Assembly (NCBI RefSeq): GCF_030463535.1
Contig: NC_132878.1
Span: 24,123,925 to 24,187,924 of the forward strand
DNA from: Salminus brasiliensis
Lineage: Eukaryota; Chordata; Actinopteri; Characiformes; Bryconidae
Length of the DNA stretch: 64,000 nucleotides
Direction of reading: 5' to 3'
Positions 49,301 to 60,006 of this stretch are shown here, in pieces. The notes below the pieces were generated by a model. That model was given only the letters and a program-made list of their open reading frames with translations. It had not been told where the DNA came from and did no database searches. The stretch's first letter is position 1. Each line of letters opens with the position of its first letter. The position numbers were made by a program, and so were the translations under genes.

Positions 49301-52300
49301 CTATTTAAAAATCTTTTATGCATAGTAGGAGTGTAATAATACACTGTATTATAATATAATCTAATACAGATTATAGGTGTGTTGTGCATCACATCAAACT
49401 CTGAATTTTGTCATTTTGTCTCTGAATCATTACAGCCCTAATGCATTGATATTAATTTCAATTTTCATATTTATCTTTCAAGTACATTTAAAGCAATTAA
49501 CCTGTTGTGCTTCGCAGCACCAGATTTGCATTTCTTATATATGTGTATATATTCTTATATATATATACACAAAAAAAATAGGATTAATTACATAAATAAG
49601 AAAATAAAATCAGACACATGTTTTGCGCTCCCTGGTGGATTATCTGTGCACTGCATGCACCAGAAAAATACATACAAAGTTGTATATTTGAAATTACTAT
49701 GAGTAAAAAAGATTGTACATATACAAGTATACGGGTATTCAGGGTTACATGATTTGTTTTAATAATTGCTCAGGAGCTTAAACAAAATAATTGTAATTAA
49801 AAAAATAATGTAATTAAATAATTACAATTTTTTGCCAGTTATTTGATGGCTCTGGGTCTAAATGGATCACTTAAATGAACATTTTTAACCTCTGGTTTCT
49901 ACACTTCTGCTTTTTTTGGAAGCGAGTCACTTTGGAAAAGTAAATACTATGCTAGCACAGCTGTAAAACATCAGGCAAGGGAAGCACCAAACTCTGACTT
50001 AAGATGACTTGTGAGGAGCACTACTGCACGTGTGGTAAAGGCTACGCTAAGAAAGTCTGAGAAAGATAAGCAAATACAGATAAACATTCCTTAAATGCGC
50101 TCAAAAATGGGAAGATCTGACAGTTAGCAATTTCCCACATAAAGCCAACCTTAGAGGACAATGGCAGACCATTTGGAGAGAAAGTCGTTTGGGGGCTAAA
50201 TTGCATTAAGGGAAATGATAAAAATGATAAAATAAGTGTGAAATTGACTGACACAAGTGCTGCTGATTTAATGATCTTATCACACAACTTTGAGTAAAGT
50301 GCCCGGGGCCACAGGTTCAGAGAACATCTGACATTCAAACAAGTGATATGACATCTACCAGTTTAAAAAAACTCCTTTTTTCCTCTGCAGACACCAGAGA
50401 ACCAGGCAGCCAAATATGTAAGCAGTACTGTTTGTTGTTGATTTTTCTTTTTGATTACTCGTAAATGATTCATCACAAAAACCTCCAAAGTCTTTGTAAA
50501 TGTGTTGCAAAGACAAGCACCAGCCTGCACTCGACCATTTGAACATCACTGAGCTGACATACGTAATTAAAACAAGTGTTCCAACATTATTTTCAAGACA
50601 TAACACTTCCAAAAGGTTTTCTTGATCTTCCAAAGGCACTGGTACCTGCTATGAACATCTGTCTGCAGCGATCTGATCGCATTTACACCTGGCAGGTGTG
50701 ACTACTAGTGTGATGGCACAGCACTTTGTTGCACTTTGTTCACACCATATATACTATTTAAACATATGCATCCCTGACCACCTCCAAATGTGGTTTATGT
50801 CTCGCATGATCCAAACAAAAGAGGACAGCACCAAAGCAGGTGTGAATGGGGTCTGCTGCACTTAGGAGAAGACATGTAAAGACAGCAACAAATACAGGTG
50901 TAAACAGAGTGCGTCCAGTGTGTCTTCAACATACATATAGGGTGATTCAATTATAAGAGGACAGTGTTATGTGTGGAGTGAACTGGGTCAAACGTGCCTC
51001 TGTGGAAGTAAATAAGAAGACGGTGTGAATGGGGTCCAGAATGTCTTGGGTGGTCCAATTATAAATAGAAAGCGATAATCGCAGGTGTGAAAGGAGTGCA
51101 ACAGGGTCAAATGTGTCTCTGTGAAAAGACATAAGTAGATAACCCTATATGCAGGTGTGAATGGGGTCCAGCTGGTCTCTGATATTGATATAATATGACA
51201 AATGTTTGCAGACACCCCTTCTAATGAATGCATTTGCATAGCTACTTCGACATGCACCCATTGCTGACATAGAGGTGCAAATGTGCACACACAGCTTGTC
51301 TAGACCCTGTAGAAAAGTACGGTCAATAGAATAGGACTCTCTGGAACAAATAAACATGACTATTCTCTGAAATGATAGTGACAATACTTTTGGGATGAGT
51401 TGGGGAGTTGGAGATAAGGTGAGGTGGTGATCATCCAACATCTAGTAGAAAGCCTTTCCAGGACAGTAGACAGTTACTCCAAAAAAAAACTTGATGAATG
51501 AGCAGGTGTCCCAGTACTTTTGTCCACAGAAAGCGATAACGTAGTTGGACAGCAATAAGTGCAGGTGTGTAGGAGGTTCAATGGGGGGTCCAATCAAAAG
51601 AGGACAGTGCTAAGTGCTGGGGACAAATTTGTCTCTGAGAGGACACAAGTGGACAGTTCTAAAAGCATGTGTGAATGGATTCCAAAGAGTCTCTGAGAGG
51701 AGAGAAGCTAGGACATGGTTGCTGTAGCATAGTGGGTCACAACACTGCCTTTCCCATGGCAGGCTAGTGTTCAATTCCCTGGCCAGGCATGCACACCACA
51801 ACGGACAGACCCCTGACGCTATGTTTACTATAGCAATGCTAACATTATTCAAATGTTGTTGCCCTGGATAAGAACACCAGTCAAATGGCATAAATGTAAA
51901 TGTAGGAGATAAGAATGCAGCATTAAATGTGGTGTGAATAGTGTGCAGTGTGTCTCTGAGAGGGCATAAAAGGATACATATGCTCACTGCTATGTGCAGA
52001 TGTATACAGGGTCTAATATGTCTCTGACACTCTGTCTTGGGTAATTTGATTTACGAACACAGGCCTAATAGATTCTGCCCATCTGTGAGAGGACATAAGA
52101 GGACGGCACTTAGTGCAGTTGGAATTGTGGGAGTCTCCGAGAGGCACTGAACTTTGTGTAACTTTCATGACCTCTAATTTTACTTTTTAGAACTAAAATT
52201 CTGCACGGTTTACAAAAACAGTTTCAATGTCCACCTTATTCATTTTTCACTACAGACCAACATCACGTTTTTACTTTTCCAAACCATGCTACCAAAGCAT

Positions 52301-53026
52301 TACTGGCATTTCTAGGCCATGACATTTCTAGTCCGGGAAACATTCTGAAATGCGAACACTTTCCCAGAGTTTCAAGAACTGTAGAAGCCCTGTACAGAAA
52401 CATGCTTGAAGTGTTGCATGTATTGTGAATACATACCCTCCATCTCCCTGTGTAAGTGTTGTAGAAGCGGAGCTGGTAGCGGATGACGCAGTCTGTGAGG
52501 TTCTGCAGGCTGCTCGGTTGGCTCCACTCGATGCTCAGGTGACCCAGGTGACCTGGGTCTGTGATCTTTATATTGGCCGGAGGGTCCACTGGAGTGGAGA
52601 AGCAGAAAAAACACATATTTTCAGCTTTTCTTAAGGCAGTAGTAAAAGCAAAAATAATCAAGACTACACAGGCTTCCTTCTAAAATCCATCAGGGCTTCA
52701 AGATGAAGTAAACTTCAAACACAAAACATGTCTTGCTGACTGACTTCATGTAGGCTCAGGGGAATATTGTGTAAATCATGTTTTTTCTGAAATATCACTA
52801 ATATAACTTCAGATCAACTCATGAAATTTTGTTGACATAAACCTTGTAAACATATTATGTCACACGTTGTGTGAAACTGAAACACAGACTCACACTGTGG
52901 CCAGTCAGGAGGCTCACCTGGCAAGACGGCTACATCAATCGCATGTGAAGTGTGCTTAGTCAGCAAAGCCAACGTGACTAAACACACCCATAGCAGCGCT
53001 ACACATATGGCCATTCTGTGTCCCAT
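37373..53026 (-). CDS. il13ra2: interleukin-13 receptor subunit alpha-2
   Basis: Nine minus-strand coding exons join with correct AG/GT borders and continuous frame to 1266 bases (421 residues): 53026-52894, 52588-52437, 47446-47293, 43861-43741, 43330-43146, 42078-41927, 39782-39635, 38282-38162, 37472-37373. Order: signal peptide (MAICVALLWVCLVTLALL), fibronectin-type domain 1 (ITDPGHLGHLSIEW), then the cytokine-receptor module with CTNQSEV, RCVYFNKEYMDCMW and HSLFYW, then GCRFPREAL and CVNGSS, domain 3 with VQVQWSPPAGHVPEHCLEYE, the WSDWS box, one membrane helix (LAGMLVIVVTAVLTLCFML) and a cytoplasmic tail of about 40 residues. The protein binds IL-13 with high affinity and in mammals acts largely as a decoy or scavenger; the tail has no Box1 that I can see. 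The length is close to the mammalian protein. lrch2 lies upstream on the same strand, as in other vertebrates. Confidence 0.95.
37560..38026 (+). mobile_element. retroposon fragment with SINE tail
   Basis: Ends CTCTGGATAAGAGCATCTGC, TAAATGCTGGAAATGTAAAT, the hallmark 3' tail of a widespread fish SINE, preceded by a GGTAGAACAAACTTCCCTTTC-type segment often joined to it. It lies in the last il13ra2 intron. The 5' limit is tentative. Confidence 0.55.
38440..38690 (-). mobile_element. non-autonomous DNA element copy with GT tract
   Basis: Contains CTCAGTGTTGGAGGGCT, TTCTATTGGCAATACTTCTC, a (GT)n expansion at 38552-38597, and an end TTTGGACACACAATGTA. It matches the 21.3-21.66 kb copy. It lies in the il13ra2 intron between the WSDWS and transmembrane exons. 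Confidence 0.55.
40030..40265 (+). mobile_element. tRNA-derived SINE
   Basis: Contains CAGAAGGTTGCTGGTTCACATC (box-B-like GGTTCA) and the SINE body CCTTGAGTAAGGCACTTAAC followed by CTGGCATATGCTTTCACTGC. It lies in an il13ra2 intron. Confidence 0.6.
41220..41560 (+). repeat. dispersed repeat family copy
   Basis: Shares TGGAAGTCAATGGCC, GGAGCTTTTCCATTGGTC and TTCATCATGAAAT with sequences near 16920-16990, 18930-19010 and 36170-36260. No coding capacity. It lies in an il13ra2 intron. Confidence 0.55.
42335..42710 (+). mobile_element. internally deleted Tc1-type element
   Basis: Starts near AATATTGATGATCTGGTTCC, passes GGCAGCAAGTGAACAGTCAG, ACCTACCAAAAGCACTCCAAG and GGTGACAGGGTTCGTGGCAC, and ends GTTATGGCTGATTGGTGTA (a terminal repeat). 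The catalytic region is missing, so it is non-autonomous. Confidence 0.65.
43862..47292. other. il13ra2 intron, nothing coding
   Basis: Includes a GT tract at 44651-44674 and the repeat shared with 34.7 kb (44875-44945). No exon or gene is supported. Confidence 0.55.
47640..48490. repeat. GGTTAAGG/TTAGG-rich imperfect minisatellite
   Basis: About 850 bases of diverged units, for example GGTTAAGGTTAGGATTAGGA, then ACCATGGTGAAGGTTAGG and TTTAGGTTGAGG. TTAGG occurs many times but in-register TTAGGG arrays do not, so it is telomere-like only in composition. It lies in an il13ra2 intron between the exons at 47.3 and 52.5 kb. Confidence 0.9.
48491..50675. other. il13ra2 intron, no feature recognised
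   Basis: AT-rich intron sequence with a short AT-rich tract near 49539-49571. No coding exon or repeat family is identified. Confidence 0.5.
50676..52150. repeat. tandem-like array of GCAGGTGTGAATGGGGTC units with nested elements
   Basis: A diverged unit (GCAGGTGTGAATGGGGTCC, then GTGTCTCTGAGAGGACATAA, then GAGGACAGTGCTAAGTG) recurs at irregular spacing from about 50840 to 52140. The array is interrupted by a non-autonomous element (about 51190-51525) and a SINE (51715-51905). Its left edge, CTGATCGCATTTACACCTGG, looks like a DNA-element terminus. Confidence 0.6.
51715..51905 (+). mobile_element. tRNA-derived SINE nested in the repeat array
   Basis: tRNA-like head with box A (TAGCATAGTGGGTCAC) and box B (GTGTTCAATTCCC), then CCAGGCATGCACACCAC, ending in the common fish SINE tail CTGGATAAGAACACCAGTCA and AAATGTAAATGTA. 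Confidence 0.75.
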
Positions 53027-53957
53027 ACAACTTGGTTGGTCCTGGGCTGGGGACAGTCAGTGAGGGATTTCTGGATGGTCAAAAACATAGATTTGAAGGG
53101 ACTCACGTTAAAGTAGTGATCTATGGTTTCTTAAAAACAGTCTAGACAGGTAAATAGGAATAGGAAAGACAGTAAAAATCAAAGGTTTAGTTGGCAAAAT
53201 ATCATTAACTATAAACTAAAACTTGACATACATATTATGGACTCCTGAGAATGAATTGGCTACCATCTCCTCATACACAAACCAAACCAGAGCTTATGAA
53301 CCTCAAACCATAAACAAAATCTTTTGTTAATATCCAGCCTGTTTATATACTGTATACTGAAAACCCAACAAATCATATCTCAGGATTAAGGCAGAACAAA
53401 GAGAAGCCATTGAAAACACAGACAATACAGAGCTGACTATAAAAACCCACTAGAAACATCTCCAACAGTACCATGTATTGTTAGAGCCCATTCACATAAT
53501 GTATGTTTGTATTTTAACTTATAGATTCCAACAGATTACACCTGATCCACAGGTTAAGAGAACTGTACAGTATAGATGGAAAAAAAAAAAGCTCAAAAAA
53601 ACATACAGAGTACATCAATTCCTGTATCAGGATGAAAGAATCATACAGCTAGAGTTTCTAAGAATACTCACTCAAGTGGTCTACAATGGAGAGATGGAAT
53701 GCTCCTCTCTAGGGATACTTTCAGACTGTGTGTGTGCACCGCCCTGTTGGAACACTCTGACTGAGGATTTCAGCCAGCTATCGGGTTTTGTTCAGCATGC
53801 ACACCTCCCCCTGCAGAGTCACATTCCACTCACTGGCCACTTTGGGAGATCCATCCTAGGTCTTAACACCGACTCATCATTTGAATTAAACTCAGACTTT
53901 ACTTCAGGTCTATAAACAAACTGTCTATGATATTTAGGGGACATGAAGGTTTAATGT
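53027..53957. other. il13ra2 upstream region / lrch2 downstream flank
   Basis: Probably contains the il13ra2 5'UTR and promoter, but no clear TATA box or CpG island is visible. A plus-strand open frame at 53478-53915 has no start, splice or homology support and is not called. Confidence 0.5.
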
Positions 53958-54990
53958 ACACTATATGGACAATAAAAGTATTGAGACACCTCGTAATCAC
54001 TTAATTTAGGTGTTTCAGTCAGGCCCATTGCCACAGGTGAATAAAAGAAGTCAGTTTACACAATCCACAATCAACTGCGAGTGGTATTATTGAAAAGTGG
54101 AAAAGTTAAGGAACCGTAGTAACTCAGCCACATAAAGGGCCTGGGGCTTATAGTACATAAGAGTCAACATCACTGTGCTGACTTAGTAACTGCAGAGTTC
54201 CAAACCTGCTGATAGAACTGCAAAGGGGGCACCAACTCCAAATTAATGCCTTTTGATTTGTGAGATTTTGTAAAAGCTTCTGGAGATACAGGTGTCCCAA
54301 TACTTCTTTCCGTGTAGTGTGCGTTTTGGATCATTATTCTGTTGTAAAAGCCATCCTCTTTGCTGGTATTTTGAGGAACACATTCTTCCCTCCACCCAAT
54401 CAATATTGCCTAAACCCCAACAACCCCAAAGCCTGACATATCCACCCCCATGCTTCACAGTTGGCATGGTGCTCTCTTAATGAAATTAATTTCTTTTGTT
54501 TTTCTCTAACTGTATCTTTGCTTTTGTGTCAACTGAGTTTTTTGACTTCACCAGTCCACATCACCTCGTTTCCAAAACTCACCTGGCTTCTCTAGATGTA
54601 GAACACTAAATTCTCAAGTCATGAGTAAAATTTTCTTTTCAAGTCTGCCCTGAAGATCATGCTTCTGCGAATGCATTGCACATTGAAATGGGGCACCACC
54701 CTGCTGACTAAAAGTTCAGGCAAGTTCTTGGCAGTCTTATGGGGGGGGGGGGGGGGGGTTTATTTGTCACACCAGCATGCAAGCAGATGATTCCTTGCAT
54801 CTTAACCTCCACAGTTCCCTTGAACTGCTATTTCTTGCTTATTACTCCACTTGAAAAGGAGGGAATTTGATTTATCTGACAGTTGGTAACAAGCCTCAGG
54901 CCCAATTTGCTAATCAAAGTCTGAGCATTATCCAAATAAAATAATAGCATTTTCAACAGTCGGGGTGTCCATACTTTTGCACCTGCCTTA
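53958..54990 (-). mobile_element. degenerate Tc1-type relic(s) with a poly-G run
   Basis: The terminal repeat-like start ACACTATATGGACAATAAAA is followed on the minus strand (54467-54170) by transposase remnants: VKHGGGYVRLWGC, NIDWVEGRMCSSKYQ and NNDPKRTLHGKKYWD. The right part (54490-54990) ends GTCCATACTTTTGCACCTGC and may be a second, overlapping element. An 18-base G run sits at 54741-54758. Confidence 0.65.
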
Positions 54991-57900
54991 ATTGTTTTAA
55001 ATAATGATTGTATTAAATAATGTTTCATGACTGATTAGCTTCAGCTTACTATGTCTGATGTGTAATTTGGCCAAAACCATTGTTCAAGTTATACATACAG
55101 TTCAACCACAATGAAATACATATTTAGCATTTCTGAAACCCAAGACCTGAAAATCAAGACAAACCCATCTTCATTTCAGTGGACCTAATGTCTCCATGAC
55201 CTTCAGAAAACAATCAAGGTCATCCAACCTGAACATAGCTTGGCCTATTGAAGGTCAAGTATTATTTAAGACTTTGACTTCCTGCTGGAACTCTGCAAAC
55301 TGCAATGAGATAAAAATTCAGGAAATCACTGCTGAAGCACTACCCTGCACATTTTATGTCCTTAGAAAAACATTTCTTTCCTTCCTTCCCTTAAGGTCAT
55401 AAAATGTAACTTGCTCCCTTGCATTTGCTTTTTCCAGGGAACTGACAGGGCCAGATTCTGTAGAATAGCGGAGGTCTTGCTGAGCTTTGACTCTGGTATA
55501 TGTTGTATAATGCTACCTGCTTATGCTCTAAAGCAATAGCCTCATCAAAGTACTGAGCACTTTGGTGGCCCAGTTTGCCATGCACTGGCCGTTCTGACCG
55601 TTGTTGTCAAGTTAGTTGGCTCACGTGGCACACGTGCAGCAGAAGTACTACAGTTATGGTCAGGCTCCTGCAGGACCACTGGATGTTTAGACACAATTTA
55701 GTTCTAGCCTTGACTAGAAGTTACATTCATACACTATCTGCAAGCAGCTTGCTGTCAGGACTGTACCTGTACCAGAGAGCCAGGTATAGTCCTTCTGCTT
55801 ACATTTTTATTTCCTCAACAAGACAGATCATCTAGAGATTGGGTTCTTCTTGACCTAAGAAGTTACATGCCTCAGTTAAAGGCACAGTGCTGCAGAACAC
55901 GAACAGCTGGGAGCTAATGCATTGACTCCAACGAGACACCCTGGAGCAATAAGCTTTGTAGAGAAGCACACAAGCCAGCCACTGAAACATGTGATACCAG
56001 TCCATTTTGCAGGACTCATGTTTATCCTTGAGAAGTCTTAATACACATCAATAGCTATACCAACAAGAACCATAGAAGGCAAACACACACAACTGGAAAA
56101 GGTCATTTTATTTGTTTTTTGTTTCCTCTCATGACCTCTCGAACACTTCGTCTTTTGTTGCCTTTTTGTAAGAAAGATTCAAATACTTTTTATACAGAGT
56201 TTATGTACAGCAACAGTGACTTGACCACTGAGGATCCAGGCATGCAATCAAGATCTTGTTTCATACAAAACATCTACCTGTGCACACACAGGCATTCACC
56301 AGGCATTTTGCACAGAATCCTGACTCTTCTTCCAAACCGTGTGAATCAGCACCTCCTTTTTACAATAAGTTGCAAAATGACCAGTGTAAAGAAAAGTCAG
56401 TAAGCATGGCACATGCTGCATCTTGAAATCATTCTTATCAATGTTTCTTTTCCCAATCTCAGGTGAGTCGTCACTCACGTGCTACTGAATGTGCTGGCCG
56501 ATTTGTAGTGCACTAGCTCCTTAGAAAAACATATCTTGTGATGGAGAAGGACTGCACTGTGATAAGAAAAGATTCTGCTTGCATTAAGGAATGAAGGAAT
56601 GAAGGAATAAAGTGCGAAACAGAGTATATGGAACATTACTAAACCAAGAAGGCAAACTGGCAGTCTACAGCTGGGTGTCCTGCAGTAATGATTTCAATGG
56701 CACTAGTAACAAATCAACACAACAGAAAACATTTAGGAGAGATGCCCTTTTTTTTTGGGAGAGATGCTTCCAAATGACTGCTTCAATTATCTTCAGGTTC
56801 ATGGCCAGACAAAGGAAGTAGTGAATAAATCTGTGACTGTTCTGCATCCTATAGGGTGTGGGCACAAGAACCTGGCAAATAATCAAGTCTTTGCTACAGA
56901 AAGAAACGTGACAGGACAAACACAGGGTGACAGACTGCAAATTACAGACCCAATGCTAACATCCAAGTAGACAGATCGCTACATTCTGGTTTGTTTATAT
57001 AGGGTCCCTGTTGCTATAGTTGACCATAAAGCTAACAGTCGCCTACGCAGTCAACCTGTCTAAAACGTACGGCTACCAAAAGAATAGAGCTGTCCCCATA
57101 CAAGGACTTTGAGTCAAACAAAGGACTAGAAGTCAGCTAATGCCAGGTTCATGCTACACGATTTTAGCCCAGATTTTCAACAAAAGCCTTAGGTCAGAGA
57201 CAAATCGGCATTCAATCTGCATTGGCTTGGTGGTTATGTGTGAATAACCAAAGGGAGTTCTTATACCCCCCCCCCCCCCCCCCCCCCCCCATTTTTCCAT
57301 TATATCTTGTGGGCATTATTCATTAATTTTTTTGCACACGACATTGCAACCAGATCTCTCATGTGTTGGTCGTGATGAGTGTTTTTAGAGAGCAGACAGA
57401 CTCATCACAGATTCCTCCTAGTAAAATGAAAAAAAAATAAATAAATAAATAAAATAAATACGCACTAGGATTCCTGAAAGCATGTTAGCACAAAGATGAT
57501 TCTGGCCAAGGTTAAGAGAGCATCGCACTTAACACTCTAGCTACTAGATAAGATGCTTTTGCTCCTGATAAGTTAACTAGCAGTACAATACGCATTTGCA
57601 TGAATGCTGCAGCAGACAAAACATGAGTGATGAATGACTCATGCTAGCACCTGCAAAAAGCCGGAAACTGTGATACTCAAGTGACATGGGTCTCAACAGT
57701 CGTGAGTGAGTCGTGCGTAAGTCAAAGGGATATATGTCAAACTTGTTGCGAAATCCACTTCCTGTATGGATGAAACACATCCTAAAAACAATAAAATAAT
57801 GACTACTATTCATAACTAAATCATTACTATGACTGAGAGAATGCTAATTAAATATGCAACCTTGGATTGTTTCCACCAAATGTTTAAATGAGATCGATCC

Positions 57901-60006
57901 TCCCAGCTAAATAATAATATATATACACATACAAACACGTATGTTAAAAAAAAATAAAAAAAATAAAGGCATGTTGTAGAACATATTAGCAGAGAACTGT
58001 ATGAAATGTTTGCATGAGCAAATACCATATGGTTTATCAGTTCCGGTCCTGGGAAACTTGGCGATTTCCCTGCTCAAATACATTTAACTGAGTCTGAATC
58101 AGGTAAGTTTGAGTAGGGAAATCACCAAACCATGCTGGACACCAGCCCTCCAGGACTGGAACTGAAGAACCCTGACACACAACATTTCCAAAGCTGGTTC
58201 ACCAAGAAAAGCAACTAAAGAATAAATATTCAATAAATACATAAATAATTTCCTGGAAATTTCCTTCATATCTCTTTACATACTTAGTAGTCAGAAATTC
58301 ATAGCAGTCACATCACGGGTCTCAATACATAATGTCTACAGTGTTGGACAGAATCGTAAAGGTCTGTTAATACATTGTTACATTTTAAAGAAATACAAAA
58401 ATAATTAAATTAAAACAGATGATTAAAAAAACACGACACTGTTTGGCTTAAAGTTGACACAAATGCAAAATGTAATTGAAATAAATGAATGTGATCTAAA
58501 TTGAAATGCTTTGCCCTCTCCTTTAATGAGCTCAAATTTGTTAAATGTGATAGCTGTGGGTATTGATGGTACCTTTTGCTTTTTGTAGAATTTGTACAGT
58601 TGTGTGATCTTGGCAATTCTGCACATTTGTAAACAACATGAAACTGTACTGACTGCTCAAGGGACAATGAGAGATAATGTGTGTATCACCATCTGTACAT
58701 GCTGATACACTAGTTCTGTCAGAAAACTTGCTACTTCAAAGCCAATCAAATGTTACACACTGTTTTAGAAAATGACTAAAATGGCCTGAGATTGGAGTAA
58801 AAGCAAATTTAAGCAGATTCAAAATGTGCATGTGTGTGTCCTATCAGGCTATATTGTCTTCTTACAATACCAGTGTACTACAACTAAAATCTTCGACATA
58901 AAGTCAGTGAATGAAATCCTTTTTTGTGCATTGCTACATAGCCTCGCACTGCTGTATGGAGGATTTAAGGATCATTCTGTACGTTCTATGTCATTTTGCT
59001 ATTGTTAATAACAATGTCTCACCTCTATGGTTTGAATCCAGAGGAACAAATCAATCACCAGCTTTTACTTACATAAGCCACACTTCCAGTTTATCTTTAC
59101 AAAATGTACACGCAGCTCTCTAACACCCCAGTACACATGCTGCACCTGCTGAGAAATGGGGGGTAAATGCATGTTTTCTTGATGGAGCTTCACTGGCTTC
59201 AAGCAGGACAAGGGCATTCTGCATTCTGTAAGATTTTCTGCCCATTGTTCCATATCGGCCAATTAGCGGTCAGATGTCTTCCTGCCCTCACCCTTATAGG
59301 CTCACTGGTCCAGATAATTCAGTGTGAGTGGAGAAAAAAGGAGAAAGAGAAAGTGAGAGAGATATAGAGAGAGAAGACAGAGAGAGAGAGAGCGATCCAG
59401 TTTCCTATGCAAGCTCTAGAGCCAAACAGGGTTCACTCTTTGAAGTAAATTAACTTCACTCTTTATCTCCATCTCTCCCCTCATAAAACAAAAAAAGTGA
59501 ACTAGAGTCCTGTTAGTCTCTCTGTTGCACGTATGGTACTGGAACAAATCTAGAAAGCTGTAGACCTCTCTGTTATGGCCGACATGGTGTTGATTCCTGG
59601 GATTACGAAACTGGGCGATTTTCTAAAGTTGTTTTTGATTGCTAAGCCCTGTTTTAAGAATCTCCTTTTGCATTTCCACAGAGTATTTGGCTTTCCTTTC
59701 AAACAATTTATCTTGTCTCTTGAGAGCCACTGGAAATCCAAATTTCATGTTGTTTTTGCTTGTTGTTCCTTCTTCAGTTTCTTCTTCGATTAGCCAGCAG
59801 CTCCGGCATGAGCACCAGCACCAGCATCCGTCAATTTAAAAAGGATATAAGAGATAAAATACCATCCGCTCAGAGAAGGGTTCCCTTGATGTCAGTAGAC
59901 AGGGGAGTGGCCAAAGGTGAAAGGGAGGTAAGGCAGTACGTAAGATACAAGGGATGGTCTGCCGATTCCCATCCTTCAGGGCTTTATCCTGGTTTTTGTT
60001 GTAGTG
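54991..60006. other. lrch2 3' flank and possible long 3'UTR
   Basis: No other gene is supported. A minus-strand AATAAA at 56107-56112 is one candidate end for a 3'UTR of about 3.9 kb. Also present are a 25-base C run (57266-57290), an A/AAAT-rich tract (57429-57460) and a GA-rich tract (59335-59395). Confidence 0.45.
57266..57290. repeat. 25-base homopolymer C tract
   Basis: An uninterrupted C run on the plus strand (G on the minus), able to form an i-motif/G-quadruplex and prone to length errors in sequencing. Confidence 0.9.

Noticed and set aside
53478-53915. 145-codon plus-strand open frame upstream of il13ra2
   Set aside because: No Kozak start, splice signal or domain; amino-acid pattern looks random.
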